Assembly (NCBI GenBank): GCA_030691075.1
Contig: JAUYFI010000174.1
Coordinates: forward strand, 1 to 49,444
From: Sulfurisoma sp.
GTDB taxonomy: Bacteria; Pseudomonadota; Gammaproteobacteria; Burkholderiales; Rhodocyclaceae
DNA: 49,444 nt
Direction: 5' to 3'
Shown here: positions 30,078 to 39,830 of the stretch, piece by piece
How the letters are laid out: each line of letters begins with the position of its first letter
Position numbering within the stretch: position 1 is the first letter of the stretch
Made by a program: the position numbers and the translations under genes
The notes under the pieces: generated by a model
Database searches by the model: none
What the model saw: only the letters and a program-made list of their open reading frames with translations
What the model was told of the DNA's origin: nothing

Positions 30078-31250
30078 CTACGGCATGATCTCGACGTACT
30101 CGTACACCTCGGCATCGACCAGGCGCTTGCGGACAGGCACGGGCAGGCCGGCGAACCAGCCGTGCGGATCGCGCCGGTCGATCTCGCGCCCCATGAACCT
30201 GAGCAGTTCGCAGATCGGCTCGACGACGTTTCGCCGGTAACGCTCGTCCTGCTTGACATAGCCCAGATAGAGATTCTTCATGCAGTTGCGGCGGCACCAG
30301 GAGAATGCCTCGCAAGTCTCGCAGGGCATGTCTGGCGTCGGCTGCAGGGGGCTTTTCTTCAGCCAGTTGCCCTGGATCTCGCCCATCTGCATGTGATGCG
30401 CATACATCATGTCGGGACAGGGATATATCTGCCCATTGGGCATGACGTTGATGAGGTGCGTGGAAACGCGGCACTGGGTGAGGCCGGCATAGAGTTCGCG
30501 AGCGCGCGTCGGCAGCACCTTGTTGCGGACGATGCCCATCAGCGGAATCAGCGGATAGAGCGTGTCGGTGGCGGCGAAGAACCTGTCGATCAGTCTGACC
30601 AGCACCGCCTGTCGCTTCTCCACCGAATCGCCGCCGTACATTTCGTCGGCGACGAACTGCCAGTAGAGGTAGTCGAAAGCGTCCTCGGCGGTGGCGAGTT
30701 CGTCGAGCTCCTCGAAACTGGTGTCCGGATTGCCCCAGGTAACGCGCGCCGTGATGGTACCGCCGACCTTGTCGCGCACGTGGCTGACGTTGCGGATCAC
30801 CTGGCGCCAGATGCCGCGCCCGCGATAGCCGTCGGTGATCGCCTCGCCGCCGTCGATGGAGACGAGGATGTTCGAAAGCTTCGCCAGCATCCACTCCGGC
30901 ATGTCGTCGAGCAGCGTGCCGTTGGTCTGGAGCTGGAAGCGGAAGTGCGGAAAACGCGTCATCACGTCCTGCATCATGCGCATGTTGAGCGTCGGTTCGC
31001 CGCCATAGAAGGTGACGTAAACCTCCTTGCCGGCGAGATGCCTGTCGACGAAAGCAGCGAGCTGATCGATGTCGTATTTCAGCTCGGTCTGCGAGCCGAG
31101 CACCTCGCCGACGCCGAGCGAGCAGTAGGTGCATTTAAGGTTGCACTTGAGGGTCGTCAGGAGTTGCAGCTCGACCCGCCCACCGACGATGGGTTCGGGA
31201 TCGGAAACCGGGGGCAACCCCGGTTCGAGGGAGAGGGTCTGGAAAGTCAT
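30078..31250 (-). CDS. Radical SAM/SPASM domain protein, substrate unknown
   Basis: 390 residues. The radical SAM cluster motif is CNLKCTYC (CxxxCxxC, about 36-43), followed by VTFYGGEPTLN, QLQTNGTLL and VSIDGG. The C-terminal SPASM-like cysteines are in CRVSTHLINVMPNGQIYPCPDM and CETCEAFSWCRRNCMKNLYLGY, binding one or two auxiliary clusters. Family members modify ribosomally made peptides or mature enzymes (anSME type); I see no precursor-peptide gene next to it. ATG at 31250 chosen because the fold starts there. It stands between dapB and carA, which are usually adjacent in Betaproteobacteria. Confidence 0.9.
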   Translation of the reverse strand: MTFQTLSLEPGLPPVSDPEPIVGGRVELQLLTTLKCNLKCTYCSLGVGEVLGSQTELKYDIDQLAAFVDRHLAGKEVYVTFYGGEPTLNMRMMQDVMTRFPHFRFQLQTNGTLLDDMPEWMLAKLSNILVSIDGGEAITDGYRGRGIWRQVIRNVSHVRDKVGGTITARVTWGNPDTSFEELDELATAEDAFDYLYWQFVADEMYGGDSVEKRQAVLVRLIDRFFAATDTLYPLIPLMGIVRNKVLPTRARELYAGLTQCRVSTHLINVMPNGQIYPCPDMMYAHHMQMGEIQGNWLKKSPLQPTPDMPCETCEAFSWCRRNCMKNLYLGYVKQDERYRRNVVEPICELLRFMGREIDRRDPHGWFAGLPVPVRKRLVDAEVYEYVEIMP

Positions 31251-31308
31251 GGCCTTGCCTGGTGAAGATTGGGCGACTGCCCCGGCGGCGAGCGCCGCCA
31301 CGCCGGTT

Positions 31309-32533
<1,225 letters not shown>

Positions 32534-32613
32534 GGTTATTGGGTCGATGGCAATGGGAAACTATATCATTAGCGAACACCAACTTGCCGATAGCGGCCCA
32601 CGTGAATCACGCG

Positions 32614-33057
32614 ATGACCCAGTCCGACAACCTCAAGAGCATGGGCCTCAAGGCCACCGGCCCGCGCATCAAGATTCTCGAACTGTTCCAGAAGGCGCGG
32701 GAGAAGGACGACACGCGCCACCTCACGGCCGAGGACGTCTATCGCCTGCTGCTGGCCGAGAACATGGATGTCGGGCTGGCCACCGTCTATCGCGTGCTCA
32801 CCCAGTTCGAGCAGGCCGGCCTGCTCAGGCGCCACTTTTTCGAGTCGGGCAAGGCCGTGTTCGAGCTCGACGGCGGCGGCCACCACGACCACCTGGTCTG
32901 CCTGCAATGCGGCCACGTCGAGGAATTCTTCGACGAGGAAATCGAGAAGCGCCAGGCGCGCATCGCCAGGCGGCACGGCTTCGTCGTGCGCGACCACGCG
33001 CTGATGCTCTACGTCGACTGCCAGAAGCCCGACTGCCCGCACCGCAAGGCGCGCTGA
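32614..33057 (+). CDS. fur: Ferric uptake regulator Fur
   Basis: Fe2+-dependent repressor, 147 residues. N-terminal winged helix ([49 protein letters not shown]) and a C-terminal dimer/metal domain with [18 protein letters not shown] and a second Cys pair near the end (DCQKPDC). ATG at 32614 chosen; a GTG at 32602 is in frame. The 80-nt divergent region with bamE contains an AT-rich stretch (32558-32573) where promoter and autoregulation would be expected, but no convincing Fur box is visible. Confidence 0.97.
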   Translation: MTQSDNLKSMGLKATGPRIKILELFQKAREKDDTRHLTAEDVYRLLLAENMDVGLATVYRVLTQFEQAGLLRRHFFESGKAVFELDGGGHHDHLVCLQCGHVEEFFDEEIEKRQARIARRHGFVVRDHALMLYVDCQKPDCPHRKAR

Positions 33058-33069
33058 CGCAAGCATTCC

Positions 33070-33645
33070 ATGCTCGAAGCCTTCCTGACCTCGACGACAC
33101 TGGTCGCGCTCGCCGAAATCGGCGACAAGACCCAGTTGCTCTCCTTCGTCCTCGCCGCAAGGCTGAGGAAGCCCGGCGCCATCGTCGCCGGCATTTTCGT
33201 CGCCACCGTCCTCAACCACGCCCTGGCCGGCTCGGTCGGCGTCTGGCTGGCGCAAATGATTTCGCCGCACTGGCTGCCCTGGATCACCGGCATGGTGTTC
33301 ATCGGCTTCGGCCTGTGGGCCCTGCACCCGGACTCGCTCGACGACGACCCCAAGATGCACCGTGCCGGCGCCTTCGTCACCGCCACCATCGCCTTCTTCA
33401 TCGCCGAGATGGGCGACAAGACGCAATTGGCCACCGTGGCGCTGGGCGCGCAGTTTCAAGGCGCCTTGGTCGCCGTCGTCATGGGCACCACCCTCGGCAT
33501 GATGCTGGCCAACGTGCCGGCCGTGCTGATCGGGGAACGGCTCGCGCGGAAGCTGCCGCTGACCACCATTCGCTGGATCGCGGCCGGGGTCTTCATCGTC
33601 ACCGGCGCGCTCACCCTCCTCGGCGCGCCGGGGCTGGCGCGCTGA
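33070..33645 (+). CDS. GDT1/UPF0016 family cation (Mn2+) transporter
   Basis: 191 residues, six hydrophobic segments in two repeats, each opening with the family signature E-x-G-D-K-T-Q (EIGDKTQLLSF near residue 16 and EMGDKTQLATV near residue 115). Bacterial relatives export manganese, and eukaryotic GDT1/TMEM165 moves Ca2+/Mn2+. It follows fur by 12 nt, so metal-linked regulation is plausible. The dispersed repeat begins 3 nt after its stop. Confidence 0.9.
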   Translation: MLEAFLTSTTLVALAEIGDKTQLLSFVLAARLRKPGAIVAGIFVATVLNHALAGSVGVWLAQMISPHWLPWITGMVFIGFGLWALHPDSLDDDPKMHRAGAFVTATIAFFIAEMGDKTQLATVALGAQFQGALVAVVMGTTLGMMLANVPAVLIGERLARKLPLTTIRWIAAGVFIVTGALTLLGAPGLAR

Positions 33646-33647
33646 CA

Positions 33648-33674
33648 GAAAAGTCGGCGCTGGCGATACGGCGG
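33648..33674 (+). repeat. Dispersed repeat, short form, after the GDT1 gene
   Basis: CAGAAAAGTCGGCG then CTGGCGATACGGCGG, starting 3 nt after the stop codon at 33645 and ending 5 nt before the convergent gene's stop codon. It sits at the left edge of the decayed restriction island. The copy at 47575 shares the preceding CAG and the same position just after a stop codon. Confidence 0.8.
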
Positions 33675-33678
33675 ATAA

Positions 33679-36159
33679 TCAGACCAGCGACAGCTGCGCG
33701 CTCGCATCGCCAGCCAACCGCACTCGGGCATAGTCGAGCAACTCGGCCAGTCGTCCGCCCTTGCCACGCCAGTCGTAAAACATCGCCTCGCCGAGCAGCA
33801 CGTAGCGCCACTCGCGTTGATCCCGATACTCGGGCGCCAGTTCGTTGATGCGCTCGCACCAGGCGGTGGCGGCCTTAAACTTGCGCTGCACGTTCGGATG
33901 GATCGTCTGTTGCTGGGCCTTGGTTTCCACCAGATAGATCGCCTTCTCCGCGCGCACCAGGAAATCCGGCGAGTAGAAGGCCGGTAGGCCGTCCTCCTTC
34001 ACGTAGCGCAGCCGGGCAAAATCGTGCCGGGTCTCGCTGATCTTGCAAAAGGCGGCCACGCTGCCATCGGTCTGCGCCCATTCCATGAAGGCCCGCTCCA
34101 GTCCGCCGCTGCGCGTCGGGAAAGGCAGTCGCTCATAGATGCACTTGCCGACCGGCATCGAGGCGCTCTCGCGCATGGTTAGTTTGGTCACCTCCGAAAG
34201 CCGTCGCGGGCGCACTTCGGTTTCGCCCTGCCAGTTGCGCTGTTCCGACTCCACCAGCGCCAGCGAGAATTTCTCGGTGATGTGATCGACCACCGGCTGC
34301 AACAGCAGCAGACGCCAGTTTTCCTCAATCAGCGGTTCAAATGGTTCGGCAAAGAGCCGTTCGCGGATGTAGTACTCCAGCCAGCCCGTCAGTTCCGCCA
34401 TATTCACCTGCATGTAGGGATTGGCATGGTGGTCGGCGACCTTTCGTCCCTTTGACAATGGCTGGCTCAACGCCTGGCCGATGCGACGGGTCAAGCGCGC
34501 CAGATAGTCGTTGTAGCCAGCGACATTCATCACCGCTCCCTCAACCCTGTAATCGCCGAACAGGGTCGCGCTCTGCAAGTCCTGGGAAACAAATGTATCG
34601 CCCTTGCCCAGCATGCGCGAGAGTTCCGCGCGGCCTATTGCGGTGAAGGGCGGCAGCGCCATGACATCCAGCCCGCGATGATCGAGTGTCTCTTCGGCCT
34701 CGCGCAGGATGAAGGGGATGGCGAAATCGAATTCCTCGAAGCCATCGCGTAGCCCCACGGAAATCATGTCGCCGGCACTGCTGGTGTCGTCGCCGTCCTC
34801 GCTGGTCGTGCCGGCCAGTCCTTCCTGCATCAGTTCGTCGTAAAAGGACTGGAAAGCCGGATGCTCGACGATGGAGAGGATGTCGATCAGGCCGGCCGGT
34901 TCGTGGCCCTGGTTGATCCGTTCGCGGTTCTCGCGCTTGATGTCGGCGAACTCCTCCTCCCGCCACATCAGACGCAGGCCGCGTCCGATGGTCTGTTCCA
35001 GCAGAATCTGCGCCTGGCTGGAACGCAACGGCACGATGACACAGATGTTGTTGACGTCGAATCCCTCGCGCAGCATCAGCACGCTGACGATCACGCGCGG
35101 CGACGCATGGCGATCCACATCGAACAGACGCTCGCGGACTGGCGCCCATTCCTTTTCGCCCAGTTCCGCCTTGCGGCCCGAGTCGATGGTCATGACTTCC
35201 TCGTCAAACAGTCCTTCGCCGCGCAGGAACCGCGTAACCTCCGGCGAGACCGATGTGTCCTCGCACACGACCAGCATTTTGGGATGCCGCGCAGGGTCGA
35301 GCCGTGCAAAATCTGACTCCAGCATCTTCAGGCTGTTGCCGGCGGACTTGCCCGGAGCCAGCGGCAGCACCTCGGCAATTATTTGTTGCGGGTCAAGCAC
35401 TGCGCCGGGCGTATCCATCTCCGGCGGACCCTCCTCCTCGCCTTCCACCAGCGCATGCCAGTTGGTGACGGCAATCAGGCCGTTTCCCGTGGCCTTGAGG
35501 CCGATTTCATCCTTGATACAGACATTGCCGCGCACAAAACCGAACACCAGTTCCCGTTCGCCCTCGGGAATGAACAGTTCCGCGTAGCGCGCCACATCCG
35601 AACTGGAGAAATCCCGCTCACCATCCTTCAGCTTGCCGCGCAGTGCATCCAGCAATCGCTCATACACGATCAAGCCCGGCGCCACGATCAGGAAATGGCG
35701 CGTGAAGCGTGGGTCGTCGATGCCCGCGGCCTGCGCCGCCGTCCGGTTGAGCAGAGACCAGACCATCACCGCCTGCATCACCCAGGTCTTGCCCGTGCCG
35801 GTCGCCATCTTCAGGCAATACTTGGGGTGGGCATGCTTGGATTGCGACACCTCGGCCAGCCGGCCGCCCGTCAGCAGCGCATCGGGCGCGGCCTGACGGT
35901 AGAGACCGATCAGATCGGAAGCGTTCAGCACCTCATGGGCAACGATGGTGTTGAGGATGGCCTGCCGCTGCCCGGCGTGGTAGTTGAACGGCCGCGTCGC
36001 GCAGATGTCGGCGAGGAACCACCAGCGCAGCAGCTCTGCCGTCGTCGGCGTCACCAGGTCGTAAATGTCGGCGACGCCATCTTCGAGGCCAATGCAAAGC
36101 TGGTTTGTTTTGGCCGTCAGACCGGCGGCAAGGGCGAGCGGGTTTTCCGTCCTGTTCAT
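33679..36159 (-). CDS. Type III restriction-like helicase/nuclease subunit with internal deletion
   Basis: 826 residues, from the family of Type III Res-like enzymes (usually about 1000). Walker A is TGTGKT (120-125). The second RecA lobe is intact (PKMLVVCEDTSVSPEVTRFLRGEG, VIVSVLMLREGFDVNNICVIVPLRSSQAQILLEQTIGRGLRL). A C-terminal PD-(D/E)xK nuclease reads SPDFLVRAEKAIYLVETKAQ (about 730-749). Between GNSLKML and ESDFARLDP (about residue 280) the segment that should carry helicase motif II (DEAH) and motif III is missing, apparently by an in-frame deletion of about 150-200 residues. It cannot be a working ATPase as read, so it is probably a remnant although the frame is open. ATG at 36159. 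Confidence 0.82.
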   Translation of the reverse strand: MNRTENPLALAAGLTAKTNQLCIGLEDGVADIYDLVTPTTAELLRWWFLADICATRPFNYHAGQRQAILNTIVAHEVLNASDLIGLYRQAAPDALLTGGRLAEVSQSKHAHPKYCLKMATGTGKTWVMQAVMVWSLLNRTAAQAAGIDDPRFTRHFLIVAPGLIVYERLLDALRGKLKDGERDFSSSDVARYAELFIPEGERELVFGFVRGNVCIKDEIGLKATGNGLIAVTNWHALVEGEEEGPPEMDTPGAVLDPQQIIAEVLPLAPGKSAGNSLKMLESDFARLDPARHPKMLVVCEDTSVSPEVTRFLRGEGLFDEEVMTIDSGRKAELGEKEWAPVRERLFDVDRHASPRVIVSVLMLREGFDVNNICVIVPLRSSQAQILLEQTIGRGLRLMWREEEFADIKRENRERINQGHEPAGLIDILSIVEHPAFQSFYDELMQEGLAGTTSEDGDDTSSAGDMISVGLRDGFEEFDFAIPFILREAEETLDHRGLDVMALPPFTAIGRAELSRMLGKGDTFVSQDLQSATLFGDYRVEGAVMNVAGYNDYLARLTRRIGQALSQPLSKGRKVADHHANPYMQVNMAELTGWLEYYIRERLFAEPFEPLIEENWRLLLLQPVVDHITEKFSLALVESEQRNWQGETEVRPRRLSEVTKLTMRESASMPVGKCIYERLPFPTRSGGLERAFMEWAQTDGSVAAFCKISETRHDFARLRYVKEDGLPAFYSPDFLVRAEKAIYLVETKAQQQTIHPNVQRKFKAATAWCERINELAPEYRDQREWRYVLLGEAMFYDWRGKGGRLAELLDYARVRLAGDASAQLSLV

Positions 36160-36182
36160 GCGGATCGGCCTGCTTGCGCCGC

Positions 36183-36199
36183 ATAAACAAAATGTTTAT
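36183..36199. promoter_or_regulatory. Inverted-repeat operator candidate of higBA
   Basis: A perfect 7-bp inverted repeat, ATAAACA (36183-36189) and TGTTTAT (36193-36199), with a 3-nt centre, ending 10 nt before the higB ATG. It also lies 23 nt upstream of the divergent restriction gene. Position and symmetry fit a HigA binding site. Confidence 0.5.
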
Positions 36200-36209
36200 A
36201 GTGGCGGCC

Positions 36210-36491
36210 ATGATTCGCAGCTTTGCCGACAAGGAAACGGAATCGTTGTTCGCGATGGGGCGGTCGCGGCGATTGCCGCAAAGCATCGTGCGCCGGGCGA
36301 TGACGCGCCTGTATCAGTTGCACTTCGCCAAGCGCATCGAGGACTTGCGGGAACCGCCCTCGAACCGCCTCGAAGCCCTGAAAGTCGACCGCGACGGGCA
36401 ATGGAGCATTCGCATCAACGACCAATGGCGCGTGTGTTTCCGCTTTGAAGACGGCGACGCCTTCGACGTGGAAATCGCCGACTATCACTGA
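36210..36491 (+). CDS. higB: HigB-type toxin (RelE superfamily)
   Basis: 93 residues: MIRSFADKETESLFAMGRSRRLP at the start, RAMTRLYQLHFAKRIEDLREPPSNRLEALK, then GQWSIRINDQWRVCFRFEDGDAFDVEIADYH. This is the 'killer' family of ribosome-dependent mRNA interferases, where the toxin gene precedes the antitoxin. ATG at 36210 chosen for fit to the family; an in-frame ATG at 36192 would add six residues. The module sits between the restriction and methyltransferase remnants and looks intact. Confidence 0.92.
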   Translation: MIRSFADKETESLFAMGRSRRLPQSIVRRAMTRLYQLHFAKRIEDLREPPSNRLEALKVDRDGQWSIRINDQWRVCFRFEDGDAFDVEIADYH

Positions 36492-36503
36492 GGAGTACCG
36501 ATC

Positions 36504-36818
36504 ATGAGCGATCCGACCGCGAACCATCCGATCAACGGAATGCCGCCCATTCATCCGGGCGAGCTTCTCGCGGAAATTCTGGAAGACCGCAAGATGAGCC
36601 AGGCCGAGTTCGCCCGCGTCATCGGCGTTTCGCCGATGCGCATTTCGCATGTCGTTCGCGGCGAGCGTCCGGTGACGGCGGACCTTGCGCTGCGCTTTGG
36701 TCGCGCCTTCGACCAGTCGCCGCAGATGTGGTCGAACTGGCAGGCGGACTACGACCTCAAAATCACGCAAAGCCACCTCGGCCGGGACTTGAACAAAATC
36801 CCCCGGCTGGCGGCCTGA
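36504..36818 (+). CDS. higA: HigA-type antitoxin (XRE helix-turn-helix)
   Basis: 104 residues with the HigA signature PPIHPGELLAEIL followed by the helix-turn-helix MSQAEFARVIGVSPMRISHVVRGERPVTADLALRFGRAF and the end SPQMWSNWQADYDL. It starts 12 nt after higB with GAGGAG upstream. It neutralises HigB and represses the operon. Its stop is 11 nt before the convergent methyltransferase remnant. Confidence 0.93.
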   Translation: MSDPTANHPINGMPPIHPGELLAEILEDRKMSQAEFARVIGVSPMRISHVVRGERPVTADLALRFGRAFDQSPQMWSNWQADYDLKITQSHLGRDLNKIPRLAA

Positions 36819-36829
36819 ACGGGCGGCCT

Positions 36830-37795
36830 TCATGCCGCCACCCCGACGGTGGCCACCGCCTCCGCCTCGAACCCAAACACGTCTACCGCCCGCACGCAGA
36901 CGCGTCGTACCCCATTCTTCGCCGGCAGGCTCAATACTGCTTGCGTCACCACGCGCAGCGGGTCACCGTCGTTCTCCGTGTTGCCGCGATAGTCCTGCCA
37001 GACCGAACGGAACACCTGCCCGTCGTAGTCCGGGTCAACGGCCCAGTATTCAATCAGGGCCAGCGGCTCCTTGTTCGCCACCGCCTGCAACTTCGCCCGG
37101 TTGGCCTCGTCGAGGTTGATCGCCTCGGGCGAGAGCAGCACGTAGTTGGCAAGCTTCACCGTCACCGTCTCGCCAGCGCCGACTTTCTTGCGCGTCACCG
37201 GATGCAGCGTCAGGTATTGCAGGCTGGCAAACCTGACTTGTCCGCGCAGCTTTTCCAACCCGCCCTTCTTCTTGAGGCGGTCCAGCAGGTCGGGCGGAAT
37301 TACCAGCACCTCAAGGCGCGCATCGTTCATCGCCGCGATGGTCTCGCCGATGCCCGGCTCGAAATTCCAGCCCAGCACCACCACTTTGTCCCAGCCGCCC
37401 ATCAGGCTGTCGCGCAGGGCCACGGCTTTTTTGAGCGTCGCCGCGCCGGTCAGCTTGTTCGGCGAATCGGCCAGCACCAGCGTCTTGCTACCACCTCCAA
37501 CGATCTTGCCGAGGTTGCGGCTGGCGTTGTCTTCTGGCGGCAGCGGCAGCGCGCCGTAGAGCGAGAGCACGATCTGCGACAGGTCGCCGATGCGAAAGCC
37601 GCGTCCCAGCGAAGCCTTCGCCGCCTCCACCTGATAGTCGCCGATGGCTTGGTAGAGGAAGGGCCGGGCGTTCTGGTCGATGAGGCGCTTGCGCATGACC
37701 ATGCAGGCCGGCTTGCCGAGATCGCTGGTGATCCAGCGGCGACCGAGCTTTTCGGCGACGGCGGCCGTGGTGCCGGCATTCCGTGAGGTAACCAC
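36830..37795 (-). pseudogene. Type III-like DNA methyltransferase, N-terminal part deleted
   Basis: The readable frame begins in the middle of the SAM-binding motif: [20 protein letters not shown] corresponds to the usual FxGSGTT block followed by the acidic strand, which in complete adenine methylases lies well after the catalytic (D/N)PPY motif. Everything before it, including that motif, is missing; the break is at about 37775. The long C-terminal region ([34 protein letters not shown]) is intact and belongs to the modification subunit paired with the helicase at 33679. A repeat copy lies at residues 203-211. Confidence 0.78.
37163..37188 (-). repeat. Dispersed repeat, short form, inside the methyltransferase remnant
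   Basis: Minus-strand AGAAAGTCGGCG then CTGGCGAGACGGTGA, encoding KVGAGETV between two beta-strand-like segments. Same reading frame of the element as in recN and carB. Confidence 0.65.
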
Positions 37796-37866
37796 TTGTT
37801 ACGTGATAACAGTAACAATCGTACTCGGTTACGTAACCGGCATGGGCAAGACCGTAACGTGGCCGC

Positions 37867-38211
37867 ATGGACAAGGCTAAGGTGGGATTTGCGAAGCGCT
37901 TACGCGCCGCAATGAAGGCGGCCGGCTACGAAGCCAGGCCCGCCGTTCTGGAACGGGAGTTCAATCAGCGGTACTGGGGAAAGGCCGTGACGCTCCACGG
38001 CGTCCGTCGCTGGTTGCAGGGCGAGACATTCCCCGCCAACGACAAGCTACTGGCCTTGGCCGAATGGCTGCGCGTTACTCCACAGGAACTGCGTTTCGGC
38101 GTCGAAATCGAAAAAAATGTGCGACAGCAGCGCAAGATCATGCGAGAGGTTATCCTGACATTTGCCAAGGCCTACTCGACCGAAGCAGACCAACGTAAAT
38201 GGAAACGTCCG
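37867..38211 (+). pseudogene. XRE-like regulator with damaged C-terminus
   Basis: About 105 recognisable residues: VGFAKRLRAAMKAAGYEARPAVLEREFNQRYWGK, then VTLHGVRRWLQGETFPANDKLLALAEWLRVTPQELRFG, an unusual helix-turn-helix family of phage/island repressors. The next part is shortened: EKNVRQQRKIMREVILTFAKAY lacks the segment of about 25 residues expected before the REVI helix. No stop codon follows. The frame stays open to 38892, entirely antisense to the FAD gene from 38212, so the natural end has been lost. The region 37796-37866 upstream is AT-richer than its surroundings, with several GTTACGT-like words that could be operators. Confidence 0.6.
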
Positions 38212-39825
38212 TCAGCGACTCGTGATGTCCAGCGCGACGGCTTCGGCGACCTCGATGCCGTCGACGCCCGCCGACAGGATGCCGCCGGCGTAGCCCGCGC
38301 CCTCGCCGGCCGGGTAGAGACCCTTGATATTCAGGCTCTGAAAATCCTTGCCGCGCGTGATGCGCAGCGGCGACGAGGTGCGCGTTTCGACGCCGGTAAG
38401 CATGGCGTCGGCCATGGCGAAACCGCGTATCTGCCGGTCGAAGGCCGGCAGTGCCTCGCGGATGGCGGCGATGGCGTAGTCGGGCAGCGCGCTCGACAGG
38501 TCGGTGAGCTTGACGCCCGGCTGGTAGGACGGGACGACCTCGCCGAGCGCTTCGCTCGGATGGCCGGCGAGGAAGTCGCCGACCCGCTGGGCCGGTGCGT
38601 CGTAAGTGCCGCCGCCAAGCTCGAAGGCGCGCTGCTCCAGCTTGCGCTGGAAGGCGATGCCGGCCAGGGGGTCGCCGGGCGCGCCGCCGAAATCCTCGGG
38701 AGAGATACCGACGACGATGCCGGCATTGGCGTTGCGTTCGGCGCGCGAATACTGGCTCATGCCGTTGGTGACGACGCAGCCAGGCTCCGAGGTCGCCGCG
38801 ACGACCTGGCCGCCGGGGCACATGCAGAAGCTGTAGACCGAGCGGCCGTTGTGGGCGTGATGCACCAGCTTGTAATCGGCCGCGCCCAATAACGGGTTGC
38901 CGGCCTGCTTGCCCAGGCGCGCGCGGTCGATCAGCGCTTGCGGGTGCTCGATGCGAAAGCCGACGGAGAACGGTTTGACCTCCATGAACACGCCGCGCGC
39001 GTGCAGCATCTCGAAGGTGTCGCGCGCACTGTGGCCCAGCGCGAGGATCACGTGGTCGGCGCGGATCTCCTCGCCGCCGGCGAGCACCACGCCACGCACG
39101 TGGCCATCCTCGATACGCAGATCGGCGACGCGCTGCCCGAAGCGGATCTCGCCGCCCAGGCTTTCGATTTCGGCACGCATCTTCTCGACCATGCCGACGA
39201 GGCGGAAGGTGCCGATGTGCGGCTTGGCGACGTAGAGGATCTCTTCCGGCGCGCCGGCCTTGACGAATTCCGTAAGGACCTTGCGGCTGAGGTGGCGCGG
39301 GTCCTTGATCTGGCTGTAGAGCTTGCCGTCGGAAAAGGTGCCGGCGCCGCCTTCGCCGAACTGCACGTTCGATTCGGGATGCAGGGTGTGCTTGCGCCAG
39401 AGATCCCAGGTGTCTTTCGTCCGCTCTCTCACCGCCCTGCCGCGTTCGAGGACGAGCGGGCGCAAGCCCATCTGCGCCAGGATCAGCGCGGCGAAGATGC
39501 CGGCCGGGCCGAAACCGACGACAACCGGACGCAAGGGTACCCCGGCAGGCGCCTGCGCGACGACGAACCGGTACTCCATGTCCGGCGTCGGCCGTACCTG
39601 CGGGTCGTTGTGGAAACGCTTGAGTACGGCGGCCGCGTCGGCGAGTTCGAGGTCGAGGCTGTAGACAAACTGCAAGGCATCGCGCTTGCGCGCATCGTGG
39701 CTGCGCTTGTGGATGTGCAGCCGGCGCAGGTCGGCCGGGACCAGCCTGAGGCGGTGCAGGACGGCGGCGGTGAGCTGCTCCGGCGTATGCTCGATGGGCA
39801 GCCGCAGATCGGTCAGGCGCAGCAT
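38212..39825 (-). CDS. NAD(P)/FAD-dependent oxidoreductase (YhiN/HI0933-related)
   Basis: 537 residues. After an N-terminal ferredoxin-like domain (about 1-90: LRLTDLRLPIEHTPEQL, IHKRSHDARKRDA) the Rossmann FAD motif is VVVGFGPAGIFAALILAQMGLRPLVLERG (about 100-128). Further blocks are NVQFGEGGAGTFSDGKLYSQIKDP, ILALGHSARDTFEML, YSFCMCPGGQVVAA and the closing FAD block GLYPAGEGAGYAGGILSAGVDG. This family is widespread and conserved in bacteria, but its substrate is unknown. The ATG at 39825 lies 5 nt after recN. Its 3' end borders the decayed island. Confidence 0.9.
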   Translation of the reverse strand: MLRLTDLRLPIEHTPEQLTAAVLHRLRLVPADLRRLHIHKRSHDARKRDALQFVYSLDLELADAAAVLKRFHNDPQVRPTPDMEYRFVVAQAPAGVPLRPVVVGFGPAGIFAALILAQMGLRPLVLERGRAVRERTKDTWDLWRKHTLHPESNVQFGEGGAGTFSDGKLYSQIKDPRHLSRKVLTEFVKAGAPEEILYVAKPHIGTFRLVGMVEKMRAEIESLGGEIRFGQRVADLRIEDGHVRGVVLAGGEEIRADHVILALGHSARDTFEMLHARGVFMEVKPFSVGFRIEHPQALIDRARLGKQAGNPLLGAADYKLVHHAHNGRSVYSFCMCPGGQVVAATSEPGCVVTNGMSQYSRAERNANAGIVVGISPEDFGGAPGDPLAGIAFQRKLEQRAFELGGGTYDAPAQRVGDFLAGHPSEALGEVVPSYQPGVKLTDLSSALPDYAIAAIREALPAFDRQIRGFAMADAMLTGVETRTSSPLRITRGKDFQSLNIKGLYPAGEGAGYAGGILSAGVDGIEVAEAVALDITSR

Positions 39826-39830
39826 GGCGC

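Noticed and set aside
29935-31308. A precursor-peptide gene for the radical SAM protein
   Set aside because: No short ORF with a ribosome-binding site and a peptide-like core was found in the gaps on either side of the gene.
32534-32613. A Fur box in the bamE-fur intergenic region
   Set aside because: Only a short AT-rich stretch is present and it does not match the 19-bp palindrome well enough.
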